The notes under the pieces were generated by a model that searched no databases, was not told the DNA's origin, and was given only the letters and a program-made list of their open reading frames with translations. Both the position numbers and the translations under genes were made by a program. Below, piece after piece: positions 18,344 through 26,642 of a stretch of DNA of 64,000 nucleotides. Position 1 is the first letter of the stretch. Every line of letters starts with the position of its first letter. The DNA lies in NCBI RefSeq assembly GCF_002217435.1, contig NZ_MUHF01000018.1, positions 1 to 64,000 on the forward strand, in the 5' to 3' direction. Origin of the DNA: Flavobacterium reichenbachii (lineage in GTDB: Bacteria; Bacteroidota; Bacteroidia; Flavobacteriales; Flavobacteriaceae).

Positions 18344-18599
18344 GCTGTAAATTATTAAATTTATTTTATTCTTATCCGATCCCAATATTATCAAGAATAA
18401 GAAGTTTTTTCCTTCTGTCTGATTATATCTTTTATGATATCTAGAGTGGTCGAAACCATAAAGATCAGGTTTCCTTTTTCTAAAGAAAATTTAGTTGCTG
18501 CAAAGTTAAGCTTATATATTTTATAAGAGATAATTTTTGCAGCTCCATTAAACTATTTTTTATATTTTTAGTCCAACTCAAAACCAAAAACCAAAAAAC
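18344..18599. other. Divergent region with a long leader
   Basis: 256 bp. On the minus strand TAACTTTG (18501-18508) is a good -7 element for the lipocalin gene and would leave a leader of about 150 nt, which holds several weak stems. On the plus strand it contains the upstream region of the serine hydrolase; no clear -7 was found. Confidence 0.4.
18501..18508 (-). promoter_or_regulatory. Candidate -7 element for the lipocalin-like gene
   Basis: TAACTTTG on the minus strand fits TAnnTTTG. Transcription would start near 18494, far from the start codon at 18343. Confidence 0.4.
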
Positions 18600-19664
18600 A
18601 TGACCAAAACAATTTTTAAGTTTCTGATAATCTTATGTTTCATCAGTTGCAGTAAAGAATCTTCTATTGATGAATCGACTTCCGGTCAAACTATGTATTT
18701 CCCACCATTAACTGGAACCACTTGGGAAACACAATCCATTTCGGATCTAAAATGGAATCAAAACGCAGTGCAGCCACTTTTAGCATACTTAGAGCTAAAA
18801 CATTCTAAATCTTTTATTATTCTAGTAAATGGAAGGATTGTTTTAGAAAATTATTTTAACAATCATACAGTATCTACAAATTGGTATTGGGCAAGTGCCG
18901 GAAAGACGCTAACATCTACCCTAACCGGAATTGCACAACAAGAAGGCTTATTAAATATAAACAGCAAAGTTTCTCAGTATATTGGTACAGGCTGGACAAG
19001 TGAAACTCTAACTCAGGAAAATTTAATTACCCCTAAGCATTTACTAACAATGACATCGGGTCTAGATGACAGTACAGACGATGTAAATCCAGAAAACCTA
19101 ATCTACAAAGCTGATGCTGGAAAGCGATGGGCATACCACAATGTTTATGTAAAACTGCAAAACGTAGTTGCAAAAGCAAGCGGACAAACATGGGAGAACT
19201 ATTTCAATGCAAAATTAAGAGATAAAATCGGAATGAATGGCGCTTGGGTCCAGCTTGGCGTTAATAGCGTTTACACGAGTACGTCAAGAAGTATGGCGCG
19301 TTTTGGACTTTTAATGCTGAATAAAGGAAAATGGGGAAATGAAATTATCCTGAATGAAAATTACTTTAATGAAGCAACAAATACTTCTCAAAATATTAAT
19401 TTAGGATATGGGTATTTATGGTGGCTAAACGGGAAAGCAAATTATCATCTGCCACAATCACAGCTGACTTTTCCAGGAAGCATAATTCCGACAGCACCAA
19501 ATGACATGTTTATGGCACTGGGTAAAAATGACCAAAAAATATATATTGTCCCAAGCAAAAAAATGGTAATCATCAGAATGGGTGATGCTGCTGATGATGA
19601 AAACTTAGCATTATCTGATTTCGATAAGACTTTATGGGAAAAAATTAATGCCTTATATCAATAA
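18600..19664 (+). CDS. Beta-lactamase-family serine hydrolase, lipoprotein
   Basis: A 354-residue lipoprotein (signal peptide to Cys17 in CFISCSKES). The serine beta-lactamase/DD-peptidase fold is marked by SAGK (Ser99 to Lys102), the YHN motif (Tyr179 to Asn181), and LWWLNGK further on. Such class C-like hydrolases include esterases, D-aminopeptidases and penicillin-binding protein relatives. Substrate unknown; it should act in the periplasm or at the surface. Nothing suggests an acquired resistance gene. It is convergent with the small membrane protein and ftsY. Confidence 0.87.
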   Translation: MTKTIFKFLIILCFISCSKESSIDESTSGQTMYFPPLTGTTWETQSISDLKWNQNAVQPLLAYLELKHSKSFIILVNGRIVLENYFNNHTVSTNWYWASAGKTLTSTLTGIAQQEGLLNINSKVSQYIGTGWTSETLTQENLITPKHLLTMTSGLDDSTDDVNPENLIYKADAGKRWAYHNVYVKLQNVVAKASGQTWENYFNAKLRDKIGMNGAWVQLGVNSVYTSTSRSMARFGLLMLNKGKWGNEIILNENYFNEATNTSQNINLGYGYLWWLNGKANYHLPQSQLTFPGSIIPTAPNDMFMALGKNDQKIYIVPSKKMVIIRMGDAADDENLALSDFDKTLWEKINALYQ

Positions 19665-19844
19665 TTATTTTTTAGTACGAGATCTTTTAAGCATTCCTAC
19701 AAAAAAGAATGCCAAACCTAAAATCAATAAAATGTAATAAAAAGACAAACTCGTATCTTTTAAAACATTTGCAAATACAAGACTTATAACGCTTGCAAAA
19801 TAAAAAGAAGCAGGCGTTATATTTTTTAAAGAAGAAAAACTCAT
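19665..19844 (-). CDS. 59-residue membrane protein downstream of ftsY
   Basis: A short gene. It starts MSFSSLKNITPASFYFASVI and ends LKRSRTKK, with two hydrophobic helices (about 13-28 and 36-50). The ATG lies 7 nt after the ftsY stop, so it is likely cotranscribed. Its stop is immediately adjacent to the stop of the convergent serine hydrolase. The helical hairpin and basic C-terminus suggest a small inner-membrane protein. The function is unknown; the link to the SRP receptor is only positional. Confidence 0.7.
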   Translation of the reverse strand: MSFSSLKNITPASFYFASVISLVFANVLKDTSLSFYYILLILGLAFFFVGMLKRSRTKK

Positions 19845-19851
19845 TTTGATA

Positions 19852-20805
19852 TTATTTAAAAAAGCTGTCTACAAATTCATATTTATTAAAGACTTGTAGA
19901 TCTTCAATTCCTTCACCAATTCCAATATATTTTACAGGAATCTGAAACTGATCCGAGATACCTATTACAACTCCGCCTTTGGCAGTTCCGTCTAATTTTG
20001 TCACAGCCAATGATGTAACCTCCGTAGCGGCAGTAAACTGTTTTGCCTGCTCAAAAGCATTCTGTCCTGTAGAACCGTCCAAAACCAAAAGTACATCATG
20101 TGGAGCATCGGCAACTACTTTCTGCATTACACGTTTTACTTTTGTCAATTCGTTCATCAAATTGATTTTATTATGCAGACGTCCAGCAGTATCAATAATT
20201 ACAATGTCAGCATTTTGAGCTACAGCAGACTGCAAAGTATCAAAAGCTACAGAAGCGGGATCACTTCCCATGTTCTGTCTTACAATCGGAACATCTACGC
20301 GATCAGCCCAAACTTGCAACTGATCAATAGCAGCGGCACGAAATGTATCTGCAGCTCCTAAAACAACTTTATAACCTGCTTTTTTAAATTGATAAGCGAG
20401 TTTACCAATAGTAGTAGTTTTTCCAACTCCATTAACTCCAACCACCATCAAAACATATGGTTTCTTATCTTTTGGAATTTCAAATTCAGTAGCTTCACCT
20501 CTATTAGTTTCAGATAATAAAGCACCAATTTCTTCACGAAGAATCTGGTTTAGCTCCTCGGTTCCTAAATATTTATCTTCAGCAACACGTTTTTCAATTC
20601 TTGAAATAATTTTTAATGTTGTATCTACGCCAACATCTGAAGCAACAAGAATTTCTTCCAGATTATCTAATACATCGTCATCGACTTTAGATTTTCCGGC
20701 AACGGCTTTGCTTAACTTTGAAAAAAAAGTAGTTTTTGATTTTTCAAGACCTTTGTCTAAAGTCTCTTTTTTGTCTGTAGAGAATAATTTTTTGAAAAAA
20801 CTCAT
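19852..20805 (-). CDS. ftsY: Signal recognition particle receptor FtsY
   Basis: A 317-residue SRP-type GTPase that docks ribosome-SRP complexes at the membrane. After a short basic N-terminus (no long acidic A domain) come the N domain (about 25-105) and the G domain, with GVNGVGKT (123-130), DTFRAAA (153-159), DTAGR (205-209) and TKLDG (269-273). The short form is normal in Bacteroidota. A candidate TCTTTTG -7 lies near 20896-20903 on the minus strand. A 246-bp gap separates it from the ribosomal-protein operon upstream. Confidence 0.97.
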   Translation of the reverse strand: MSFFKKLFSTDKKETLDKGLEKSKTTFFSKLSKAVAGKSKVDDDVLDNLEEILVASDVGVDTTLKIISRIEKRVAEDKYLGTEELNQILREEIGALLSETNRGEATEFEIPKDKKPYVLMVVGVNGVGKTTTIGKLAYQFKKAGYKVVLGAADTFRAAAIDQLQVWADRVDVPIVRQNMGSDPASVAFDTLQSAVAQNADIVIIDTAGRLHNKINLMNELTKVKRVMQKVVADAPHDVLLVLDGSTGQNAFEQAKQFTAATEVTSLAVTKLDGTAKGGVVIGISDQFQIPVKYIGIGEGIEDLQVFNKYEFVDSFFK

Positions 20806-21001
20806 TATTTTTTTGTTGTTAGTTTTTTTGATTATGATTTTAGGAAAATCGATAATCTCGGTTTTATAGTGTAATTTTTTAATTTATATACAATGCAAAA
20901 GACTAAATTACTGATTTTAATTGATGTAAGAAAAATCAGAGACAGTTTTTATAAAACGTATATTATTTACTTCTATAAATTTTAGACAAATATAAAAAAT
21001 A

Positions 21002-21033
21002 AAAAAGCTACTTCCGAATGAAAGCAGCTTTTC
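21002..21033 (-). terminator. Terminator of the rpmB-rpmG-DUF4295 operon
   Basis: AAAAGCTACTT pairs with AAGCAGCTTTT with one mismatch around CCGAATGA. On the minus strand it is followed by a long T-rich run. It lies 19 nt past the DUF4295 stop. Confidence 0.7.
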
Positions 21034-21051
21034 TATATAATGTGATTGTTA

Positions 21052-21204
21052 TTATTTCTTTTTCAAGAACTCATCAACTTCTTCAGGAGCCATAATAGAT
21101 TCTACGAATGTATATGCACCACTCTTAGGAGACTTAACCATTTTAATGGCTTTTGATAATCTCTTAGAAGATGTCTGTAACGATGCTACGGTTTTCTTTG
21201 CCAT
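21052..21204 (-). CDS. DUF4295 small basic protein
   Basis: A 50-residue protein starting MAKKTVASLQTSSKRLSKAI and ending VDEFLKKK. It matches the Bacteroidota-specific DUF4295 family, regularly found after rpmB and rpmG. It is 7 nt downstream of rpmG in the same operon. The basic, ribosomal-protein-like composition and constant context suggest a ribosome-associated role; this is inference. Confidence 0.88.
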   Translation of the reverse strand: MAKKTVASLQTSSKRLSKAIKMVKSPKSGAYTFVESIMAPEEVDEFLKKK

Positions 21205-21211
21205 GACTTAA

Positions 21212-21394
21212 TTATTTAATTTCTTTATGAACAGTTACACGTTTCAAGATTGGATTAAATTTTTTAATCTCAAGTCTATCTGGAGTATTTTTTTTGTTCT
21301 TAGTTGTTATATATCTAGAAGTTCCTGCAACACCAGAAGTCTTGTGTTCAGTACATTCTAAAATTACCTGGATTCTATTACCTTTCTTTGCCAT
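21212..21394 (-). CDS. rpmG: Ribosomal protein bL33
   Basis: A 60-residue 50S protein with the family start [18 protein letters not shown] and the motif [18 protein letters not shown]. Only one cysteine remains, so it is the zinc-independent form. Second gene of the rpmB-rpmG-DUF4295 operon, 27 nt after rpmB. Confidence 0.97.
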   Translation of the reverse strand: MAKKGNRIQVILECTEHKTSGVAGTSRYITTKNKKNTPDRLEIKKFNPILKRVTVHKEIK

Positions 21395-21421
21395 CTTGCT
21401 ATATATTTATTTAGGAAAAGA

Positions 21422-21658
21422 TTATTTGATAAATCCTTCTGACTGCGCTTTTTTCAAAACAGCAGTGATTCCATTTTTATTAATTGTTTTTATCGTAGAT
21501 GCTGCTACTCTAAGAGTAATCCATCTATCTTCTTCTGGAAGATAAAAACGCTTTTTAACTAAGTTTACAGAAAACTTTCTCTTAGTTTTGTTCATAGCGT
21601 GAGAAACGTTATTTCCTACCATCGCTCTTTTACCTGTAAGGTCACAAACTCTTGACAT
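21422..21658 (-). CDS. rpmB: Ribosomal protein bL28
   Basis: A 78-residue 50S protein: [20 protein letters not shown], then [20 protein letters not shown] and [16 protein letters not shown]. It has a single cysteine, thus the form without a zinc ribbon. First gene of its operon, behind a strong consensus promoter. Confidence 0.97.
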   Translation of the reverse strand: MSRVCDLTGKRAMVGNNVSHAMNKTKRKFSVNLVKKRFYLPEEDRWITLRVAASTIKTINKNGITAVLKKAQSEGFIK

Positions 21659-21694
21659 TATACTTATCTTTTATCGTTATTCAAAATCAGGGTG

Positions 21695-21725
21695 CAAAGA
21701 AAAGAAAAATAAACCATTGTAGCAA
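21695..21725 (-). promoter_or_regulatory. Promoter of the rpmB operon
   Basis: On the minus strand TTG (21723-21725), a 20-bp spacer and TTTCTTTG (21695-21702) match the Bacteroidota -33/-7 arrangement. Transcription would start about 30 nt before rpmB. Confidence 0.65.
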
Positions 21726-21729
21726 AAAA

Positions 21730-22983
21730 TTATTGCACAATTTTCAAAATTTCTTTCTGTAATATTTCTAAACTCTTAATGGTCGCTCTATCTATCACTT
21801 TTTCACGAGGTTGACCAAAGTTAAACTCTTCTACAATTATATCAGTTGGAGTTGCCAAAGCGATAAAAACAGTGCCGATTTCAGCATCTGAATCACCTTT
21901 TGATGGTCCGGCGTTGCCAGTTGTCGCAATTGCGTAGTCTGTTTTAAGTATATCTTTCACATTCAAAGCCATAGCCGATGCAACCTGCGCACTTACTACA
22001 GAATATTGATCTACTAACTCCTGCGAGACACCAAGAACATTAACCTTGGCCTCGGTAGCATAAGAAACTATACTACCTTTAAAATAACCTGAAGCACCTG
22101 GAACAGCTGATAAAATCGAAGCAATTTTTCCTCCGGTAAAACTTTCAGCTGTCGAAATGGTCTTATTTTGTTTTGCCAAAAGTTTTCCAACCACAGACTC
22201 TATTGTTTCATTTTCTTCGTAACCTACTATAATATCATGAATTATAGCATCTAATGATTTTATATTATCTTCAAGAGCCTCTTCCAGCAATTCCTTATTT
22301 GTACCGCGGGCAGATAATCTCAATCTTACTCTTCCAGGATTTGGCAGATAAGCCAGTTTAATAAAATCAGGAAGATTATTCTCCCAATTTTCTATACGTT
22401 CAGCGACTAGACTCTCGCCTTGCCCGTATGTTAAAATCGTTTTATGAATAATATAAGGACGCTTATATTCACGGACAATTTTCGGAATAATTTCCTCCTC
22501 AACTAAATATTTCATTTCATAAGGTACACCTGGAAGAGAAATAAATACTGTATTTTCTTTCTTCATCCACATTCCGGGTGCCGTACCAACTTTATTTGGA
22601 AGTACCGTACAAGTTGAAGGAACTAATGCCTGATCTTTGTTCATTTGAGAAATCGGTCTTTTGTAAAAACCCTCTATCAACTCTGTAACATGAGCCAATA
22701 CTTCTGGATTCACAACTAGCTCATCATCAAAATATTCGCAGAATGTTTTTTTAGTAACATCGTCTTTTGTAGGTCCCAAACCACCTGTTACAATTACCAG
22801 ATCTACTTTGTTCTGCAACTGCGCAAAAGTGTCTAATATATGCTTCTTGTCATCGCTGATCGAAATCATTTCTGTAATTTCAACACCAATTCTGTCCAAT
22901 GATTTTGCAATAAAACCTGAATTAGTGTCAACGATTTGACCAATTAAAATCTCGTCTCCAATAGTTATTATGGTTGCCTTCAT
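21730..22983 (-). CDS. cinA: CinA-family nicotinamide mononucleotide deamidase-like protein
   Basis: A 417-residue two-domain protein. The N-terminal MoaB/MogA-like domain (about 1-170) has [17 protein letters not shown] and [15 protein letters not shown]. The C-terminal CinA domain (about 255-417) has [13 protein letters not shown] and [12 protein letters not shown]. Full-length CinA proteins combine ADP-ribose pyrophosphatase and NMN deamidase activities in pyridine-nucleotide recycling. The gene lies 71 nt upstream of rpmB but that operon has its own promoter. A perfect palindrome lies in its upstream region. Confidence 0.93.
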   Translation of the reverse strand: MKATIITIGDEILIGQIVDTNSGFIAKSLDRIGVEITEMISISDDKKHILDTFAQLQNKVDLVIVTGGLGPTKDDVTKKTFCEYFDDELVVNPEVLAHVTELIEGFYKRPISQMNKDQALVPSTCTVLPNKVGTAPGMWMKKENTVFISLPGVPYEMKYLVEEEIIPKIVREYKRPYIIHKTILTYGQGESLVAERIENWENNLPDFIKLAYLPNPGRVRLRLSARGTNKELLEEALEDNIKSLDAIIHDIIVGYEENETIESVVGKLLAKQNKTISTAESFTGGKIASILSAVPGASGYFKGSIVSYATEAKVNVLGVSQELVDQYSVVSAQVASAMALNVKDILKTDYAIATTGNAGPSKGDSDAEIGTVFIALATPTDIIVEEFNFGQPREKVIDRATIKSLEILQKEILKIVQ

Positions 22984-23069
22984 ATAAATGCTTTTTTTCT
23001 TACTTAGTGTAAGTTATTATCATAATGCAGGTTATTGTCTCAGCGATTTTCGTAAGGGGTAAACGTAAA

Positions 23070-23088
23070 GTCTTTTGCAGCAAAAGAC
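23070..23088. promoter_or_regulatory. Perfect palindrome upstream of cinA
   Basis: GTCTTTTGC-A-GCAAAAGAC is a 9-bp perfect inverted repeat with a one-base centre, about 87 bp before the cinA start. Each arm resembles a -7 element (TCTTTTG). It may be an operator over the promoter, or a hairpin in the leader. Confidence 0.4.
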
Positions 23089-23187
23089 GCGCGCTGAATT
23101 ATTTTAAGGAATAACAGTTTATAGACACGATTAAACTTTATTTTTAATTAAATAAAAAAAAAAGAAAAAACCAAGTATAATCAAATT

Positions 23188-23532
23188 CTACAAATCAAAG
23201 TCTTTCTTAATTTCTTTGACTGCGTCTTTTACCTGTTCTCTAATGCTTTTAAAAGTTTCTATGATTTCTTTTTTCTTACCTTCAGCTTTGGTCCATGCTT
23301 CAACTTGCAGAATTTCTTCAAACGCGACATTTAACCCCATTAAATCTAATGTTGGTTTTATTTTGTGAGCGTAAGAATAAGCATATTTATGATCTTTTTT
23401 CTTAATTCCTTCTTTGATTTGCTTTAAATCTTCTGGAACTTCGGTAACAAATAATTTTAGAATTTCGTTTACAAATTCAGGGTCGTTATCTGAAAGTGCG
23501 TATACTTTTGAAAGGTTATATTTTAAAGCCAT
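23188..23532 (-). CDS. Stand-alone Hpt phosphotransfer protein
   Basis: A 114-residue helical protein. SYAHKIKPTLDLMGL contains the phospho-accepting His56, in the pattern HxxKP seen in Hpt four-helix bundles. It has no kinase or receiver domain, so it should shuttle phosphate between a hybrid kinase and a regulator encoded elsewhere. Its ATG overlaps the stop of the upstream hydrolase gene (TAATG), so the two are coupled. No two-component partner is next to it. Confidence 0.85.
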   Translation of the reverse strand: MALKYNLSKVYALSDNDPEFVNEILKLFVTEVPEDLKQIKEGIKKKDHKYAYSYAHKIKPTLDLMGLNVAFEEILQVEAWTKAEGKKKEIIETFKSIREQVKDAVKEIKKDFDL

Positions 23533-24143
23533 TATTTTACTTGTATTCTGAATAATTTTTTATCTTCTAAAAAGCCTTCTAAAACATCATTTGGCTTCAC
23601 TGCTGCCACACCTTCAGGAGTACCTGTAAAAATGATATCTCCAATTTTTAACGTAAAAAATTGAGAAACATAAGACACAAGTTCATCTATCTGCCACAAC
23701 ATAAGACTGGTATTGCCTTTTTGAACTGTTTTAGAATTATTTGTCAATTCAAAAGTAAGATTTTCAAGAGAAACAAAATCACTTTTCGGTAAAAAATCTC
23801 CGATAACAGCAGAACCATCAAATGCTTTTGCTTTTTCCCAAGGCAAACCTTTTTCTTTTAGTTTACTTTGCAAATCTCTAGCTGTAAAATCGATACCAAC
23901 ACTTATTTCGTCGTAATATTTATGCGCAAACTTGGGCTCAATATACTTCCCTACTTTACTAATTTTAACAATTACTTCAATTTCGTGATGAACGTCTTCA
24001 GAAAATTCAGGAATTACAAACGGATGCTGTTTTAACAAAACAGCAGAATCCGGCTTCATAAAAACAACAGGCTCTGTTGGTTTTTCGTTTTTTAATTCTG
24101 CGATATGATTGGCGTAATTTCTGCCTACACAAATTATTTTCAT
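23532..24143 (-). CDS. Fumarylacetoacetase-fold hydrolase
   Basis: A 203-residue cytoplasmic enzyme of the FAH family: CVGRNYANHIAELKNEKP, metal ligands Glu54 and Glu56 in HHEIEV and Asp85 in GIDFTARD, Lys104/106 in WEKAKAFD, and IIFTGTPEGVAAVKPND. Family members hydrolyse or decarboxylate acylpyruvates and oxaloacetate-like acids using Mg or Mn. The short length and sequence fit the acylpyruvase/oxaloacetate tautomerase (FAHD1-like) subgroup. Which reaction occurs cannot be decided. It is coupled to the Hpt gene. Confidence 0.87.
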   Translation of the reverse strand: MKIICVGRNYANHIAELKNEKPTEPVVFMKPDSAVLLKQHPFVIPEFSEDVHHEIEVIVKISKVGKYIEPKFAHKYYDEISVGIDFTARDLQSKLKEKGLPWEKAKAFDGSAVIGDFLPKSDFVSLENLTFELTNNSKTVQKGNTSLMLWQIDELVSYVSQFFTLKIGDIIFTGTPEGVAAVKPNDVLEGFLEDKKLFRIQVK

Positions 24144-24188
24144 TTTTTTATGTTGCTAAATTGATAAGTAAGATATTGAGAAACTATG

Positions 24189-24226
24189 CAAAAAACTTAG
24201 CATCTAAGAACCTCAGCTTCTTACCC
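24189..24226. repeat. Relic of the TTAGCA/CTTAG intergenic repeat
   Basis: CTTAGCATCTAAGAACCTCA resembles CTTAGCACCTTAG at 62213-62225 and the sequence around 49785-49800. It sits in the 86-bp gap between the exonuclease and FAH genes. Short and degenerate. Confidence 0.3.
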
Positions 24227-24229
24227 ACC

Positions 24230-25000
24230 TTATTTTGTATTTAATTTTCTTAATTTAATAGCCGTAAGAACTTTTTTGGTATATAATGGAAAGTCTGCAT
24301 TTTGAATCCAGCTAAAATAACCAGGTTCTGCTTCCAGTACTTTTTCAACTTTTGCTCCTTTGTGTTTTCCGAAAGTAAAAACTTCTTCATCATCTTTATC
24401 AAAAGCAATCATTCCTGCAAAATCAGCTATTTTTTTACGAGTTGTAAATTCAGACAATGATTTCATATCATTCTCCAAATCCGGATAACGATCTAATTGC
24501 GCTTTTAGAATTTCGTACGTCGCCATTGTATCTGCTTCTGCAGAATGCGCATTTTCAAGACTTTTCCCACAGTAAAACTTCAAGGCAGCACTCAAAGTAC
24601 GCTCTTCCATTTTATGAAAAATAGTCTGCACATCAACAGAAACCTTATTTTTCATATCAAAATCTACTCCTGCGCGAAGTAATTCTTCTGCCAATAACGG
24701 AATATCAAAACGATCCGAATTAAACCCACCCAAATCACTATCCTTTATCATATTATGAATCATCGGAGCAAGTTCATTAAAAGTAGGTTCGTTTGCTACT
24801 TTTTCATCTGTGATGCCATGCACCGCGGTAGTTTGTGGAGGAATTGGAATTGTAGGATTCACCAACCAAGTTTTACTTTCTTTATTTCCGTTTGGAAAAA
24901 CTTTAAATATTGAAATTTCTACTATTCGGTCTTTTCCAATATCAATACCGGTGGTTTCAAGATCGAAAAAGCAAATTGGTTTGTTGAGTTTGAGTTCCAT
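24230..25000 (-). CDS. DnaQ-like 3'-5' exonuclease
   Basis: A 256-residue protein with a DEDDh exonuclease domain (about 1-170): Asp13/Glu15 in FFDLETTG, Asp99 in GFNSDRFDIPLL, and His152/Asp157 in HSAEADTMATYEIL. The C-terminal 80 residues contain FTFGKHKGAKVEKV, a QSR-like motif seen after the exonuclease fold in several Bacteroidota homologues. It probably trims DNA or RNA ends; the true polymerase III epsilon role is not certain. A good -7 element precedes it. Confidence 0.88.
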   Translation of the reverse strand: MELKLNKPICFFDLETTGIDIGKDRIVEISIFKVFPNGNKESKTWLVNPTIPIPPQTTAVHGITDEKVANEPTFNELAPMIHNMIKDSDLGGFNSDRFDIPLLAEELLRAGVDFDMKNKVSVDVQTIFHKMEERTLSAALKFYCGKSLENAHSAEADTMATYEILKAQLDRYPDLENDMKSLSEFTTRKKIADFAGMIAFDKDDEEVFTFGKHKGAKVEKVLEAEPGYFSWIQNADFPLYTKKVLTAIKLRKLNTK

Positions 25001-25020
25001 TTTTGTATTTTATAAGTTTA

Positions 25021-25028
25021 CAAATATA
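25021..25028 (-). promoter_or_regulatory. -7 element of the exonuclease gene
   Basis: TATATTTG on the minus strand is a perfect TAnnTTTG and lies 20 nt before the ATG at 25000. Confidence 0.6.
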
Positions 25029-25109
25029 ATTTTTAAAGCCGAATTTTCCTCGTTTTTTTTATAAAGTTGAGGAATTCCATCCTAAACTGAAGCAGAAAAC
25101 AAAAAGAAA

Positions 25110-25142
25110 ACCCCTTTAACATTTTACATGTAAAAGGGGTTA
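25110..25142 (-). terminator. Terminator of the E2 gene
   Basis: AACCCCTTT pairs with AAAGGGGTT, with TTTTACATGTAAAA adding an inner palindrome. On the minus strand a T-rich run follows. It lies 21 nt after the E2 stop. Confidence 0.75.
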
Positions 25143-25163
25143 ACTATCTATTAAACAAAGAGT

Positions 25164-26558
25164 TTAAAAATCTCTTTCTACATCAAAAGCTTCCAAATAT
25201 TCAGCTACTCTTTTTACAAAACTTCCTCCCAATGCACCATCTACCACTCTATGATCATAAGAATGCGATAAGAACATTTTTTGACGGATTCCGATAAAAT
25301 CTCCTTCCGGAGTCTCTATAACCGCAGGAACTTTACGAATTGCACCCAAAGCTAAAATACCAACTTGAGGCTGATTAATAATTGGGGTACCAAATACACT
25401 TCCAAAAGTACCAACGTTTGTCACCGTATAAGTTCCACCTTGCGTATCATCCGGCTTAAGTTTTCCAGTTTTTGCACGATTTCCTAAATCGTTAACCGCT
25501 TTTGCCATTCCAACAAGATTTAATTGATCTGCATTTTTAATTACAGGAACAATTAAATTTCCGTTTGGTAAAGCTGCCGCCATTCCTAAATTAATATTCT
25601 TCTTTTTAATGATATAATCTCCGTCAACAGAAATATTCATTCCCGGGAAATCTTTCAAAGCTTTCGCTACTGCTTCCATCATAATGGGTGTAAAAGTAAG
25701 TTTCTCGCCTTCTCTTTTCTCGAAAGCAGTTTTAACCTTATCTCTCCATTTTACAATATTAGTAACATCAACTTCAATAAACGATTGTACGTGAGCTGAA
25801 GTCTGAACCGAAGCCGTCATATAACCTGAAATCAATTTACGCATTCTATCCATTTCGATGATTTCGTCACCTCCATTTACAGAAACAGGAACAGCTTGAG
25901 GAGTTTTTTGAACTGCCGGCTCTACTGCTTTTTGAACTACAGTTTCTTGTTTTACAGGCTCGGCTATTTTTTCTTTTACAGTTTCCTGAACAGCTTTAGG
26001 AGCTTCTACGACTCCTGCCTTGCGATCTTCAACATATTTTAAAATATCTTCTTTTGTAACACGTCCGTCTTTTCCTGTACCCTGAATACTTTCTAATTCA
26101 GCAACAGAAACAGCCTCTTCTTTCGCAATATTCTTAACTAAAGGAGAAAAGAATTTCTCTGATACTGAGGCTTGAGCAGAAAAATCTTGAGATGCAGTCA
26201 CAGTTTCCTGAACAGACTCAATGGTTTTTTCGATTTCTGCAGCTTCTGCAGGAGCCGGCTCATCGTCAGCAACTTTATCGATTAAAAATGATGATGACAC
26301 CTCAGCAGGAGCACCGCCTTCTGTTTCGATAATTGCAATGGTTTGACCAACCTGAACTAAATCATCCTTGCCAAATAATTTTTCAATCAAAATCCCAGAG
26401 ACTTCGCTTGGTACTTCGCTGTCAACTTTATCTGTTGCAATTTCCAGTACAGCTTCATCAGCTTCAATTTTGTCTCCAACTTCTTTCAACCAATTAGTAA
26501 TAGTTGCTTCAGCTACACTTTCTCCCATTTTGGGAAGTTTTAATTCAAATCTTGCCAT
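25164..26558 (-). CDS. 2-oxo acid dehydrogenase E2 (dihydrolipoyl acyltransferase)
   Basis: A 464-residue core component of a 2-oxo acid dehydrogenase complex. One lipoyl domain (about 1-80) carries the lipoylation site DKVDSE at Lys44. A long Ala/Pro/Glu-rich linker leads to the peripheral-subunit-binding domain (about 136-176, PLVKNIAKEEAVSVAELESI), a second linker, and the catalytic domain (about 235-464) with active-site His436 and Asp440 in DHRVVDGALGG. The single lipoyl domain and the GMAAALPNGNLIVPVI region fit branched-chain or 2-oxoglutarate types; the choice is not clear. E1 and E3 genes are not nearby. Confidence 0.9.
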   Translation of the reverse strand: MARFELKLPKMGESVAEATITNWLKEVGDKIEADEAVLEIATDKVDSEVPSEVSGILIEKLFGKDDLVQVGQTIAIIETEGGAPAEVSSSFLIDKVADDEPAPAEAAEIEKTIESVQETVTASQDFSAQASVSEKFFSPLVKNIAKEEAVSVAELESIQGTGKDGRVTKEDILKYVEDRKAGVVEAPKAVQETVKEKIAEPVKQETVVQKAVEPAVQKTPQAVPVSVNGGDEIIEMDRMRKLISGYMTASVQTSAHVQSFIEVDVTNIVKWRDKVKTAFEKREGEKLTFTPIMMEAVAKALKDFPGMNISVDGDYIIKKKNINLGMAAALPNGNLIVPVIKNADQLNLVGMAKAVNDLGNRAKTGKLKPDDTQGGTYTVTNVGTFGSVFGTPIINQPQVGILALGAIRKVPAVIETPEGDFIGIRQKMFLSHSYDHRVVDGALGGSFVKRVAEYLEAFDVERDF

Positions 26559-26642
26559 ATTGTTAACCTCAAAGGTGATTTTGATTTTCCGATTGCGAAA
26601 TTACTGAATATTTTAAATATAAATTACATTTAATATAATTTT

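Noticed and set aside
18420..18500. Stem-rich stretch considered as a tRNA or riboswitch
   Set aside because: No acceptor/T-loop pattern and no known riboswitch core could be matched.
20098..20361. 87-codon ORF antisense to ftsY
   Set aside because: Shadow of a highly conserved gene; no family features or start signals.
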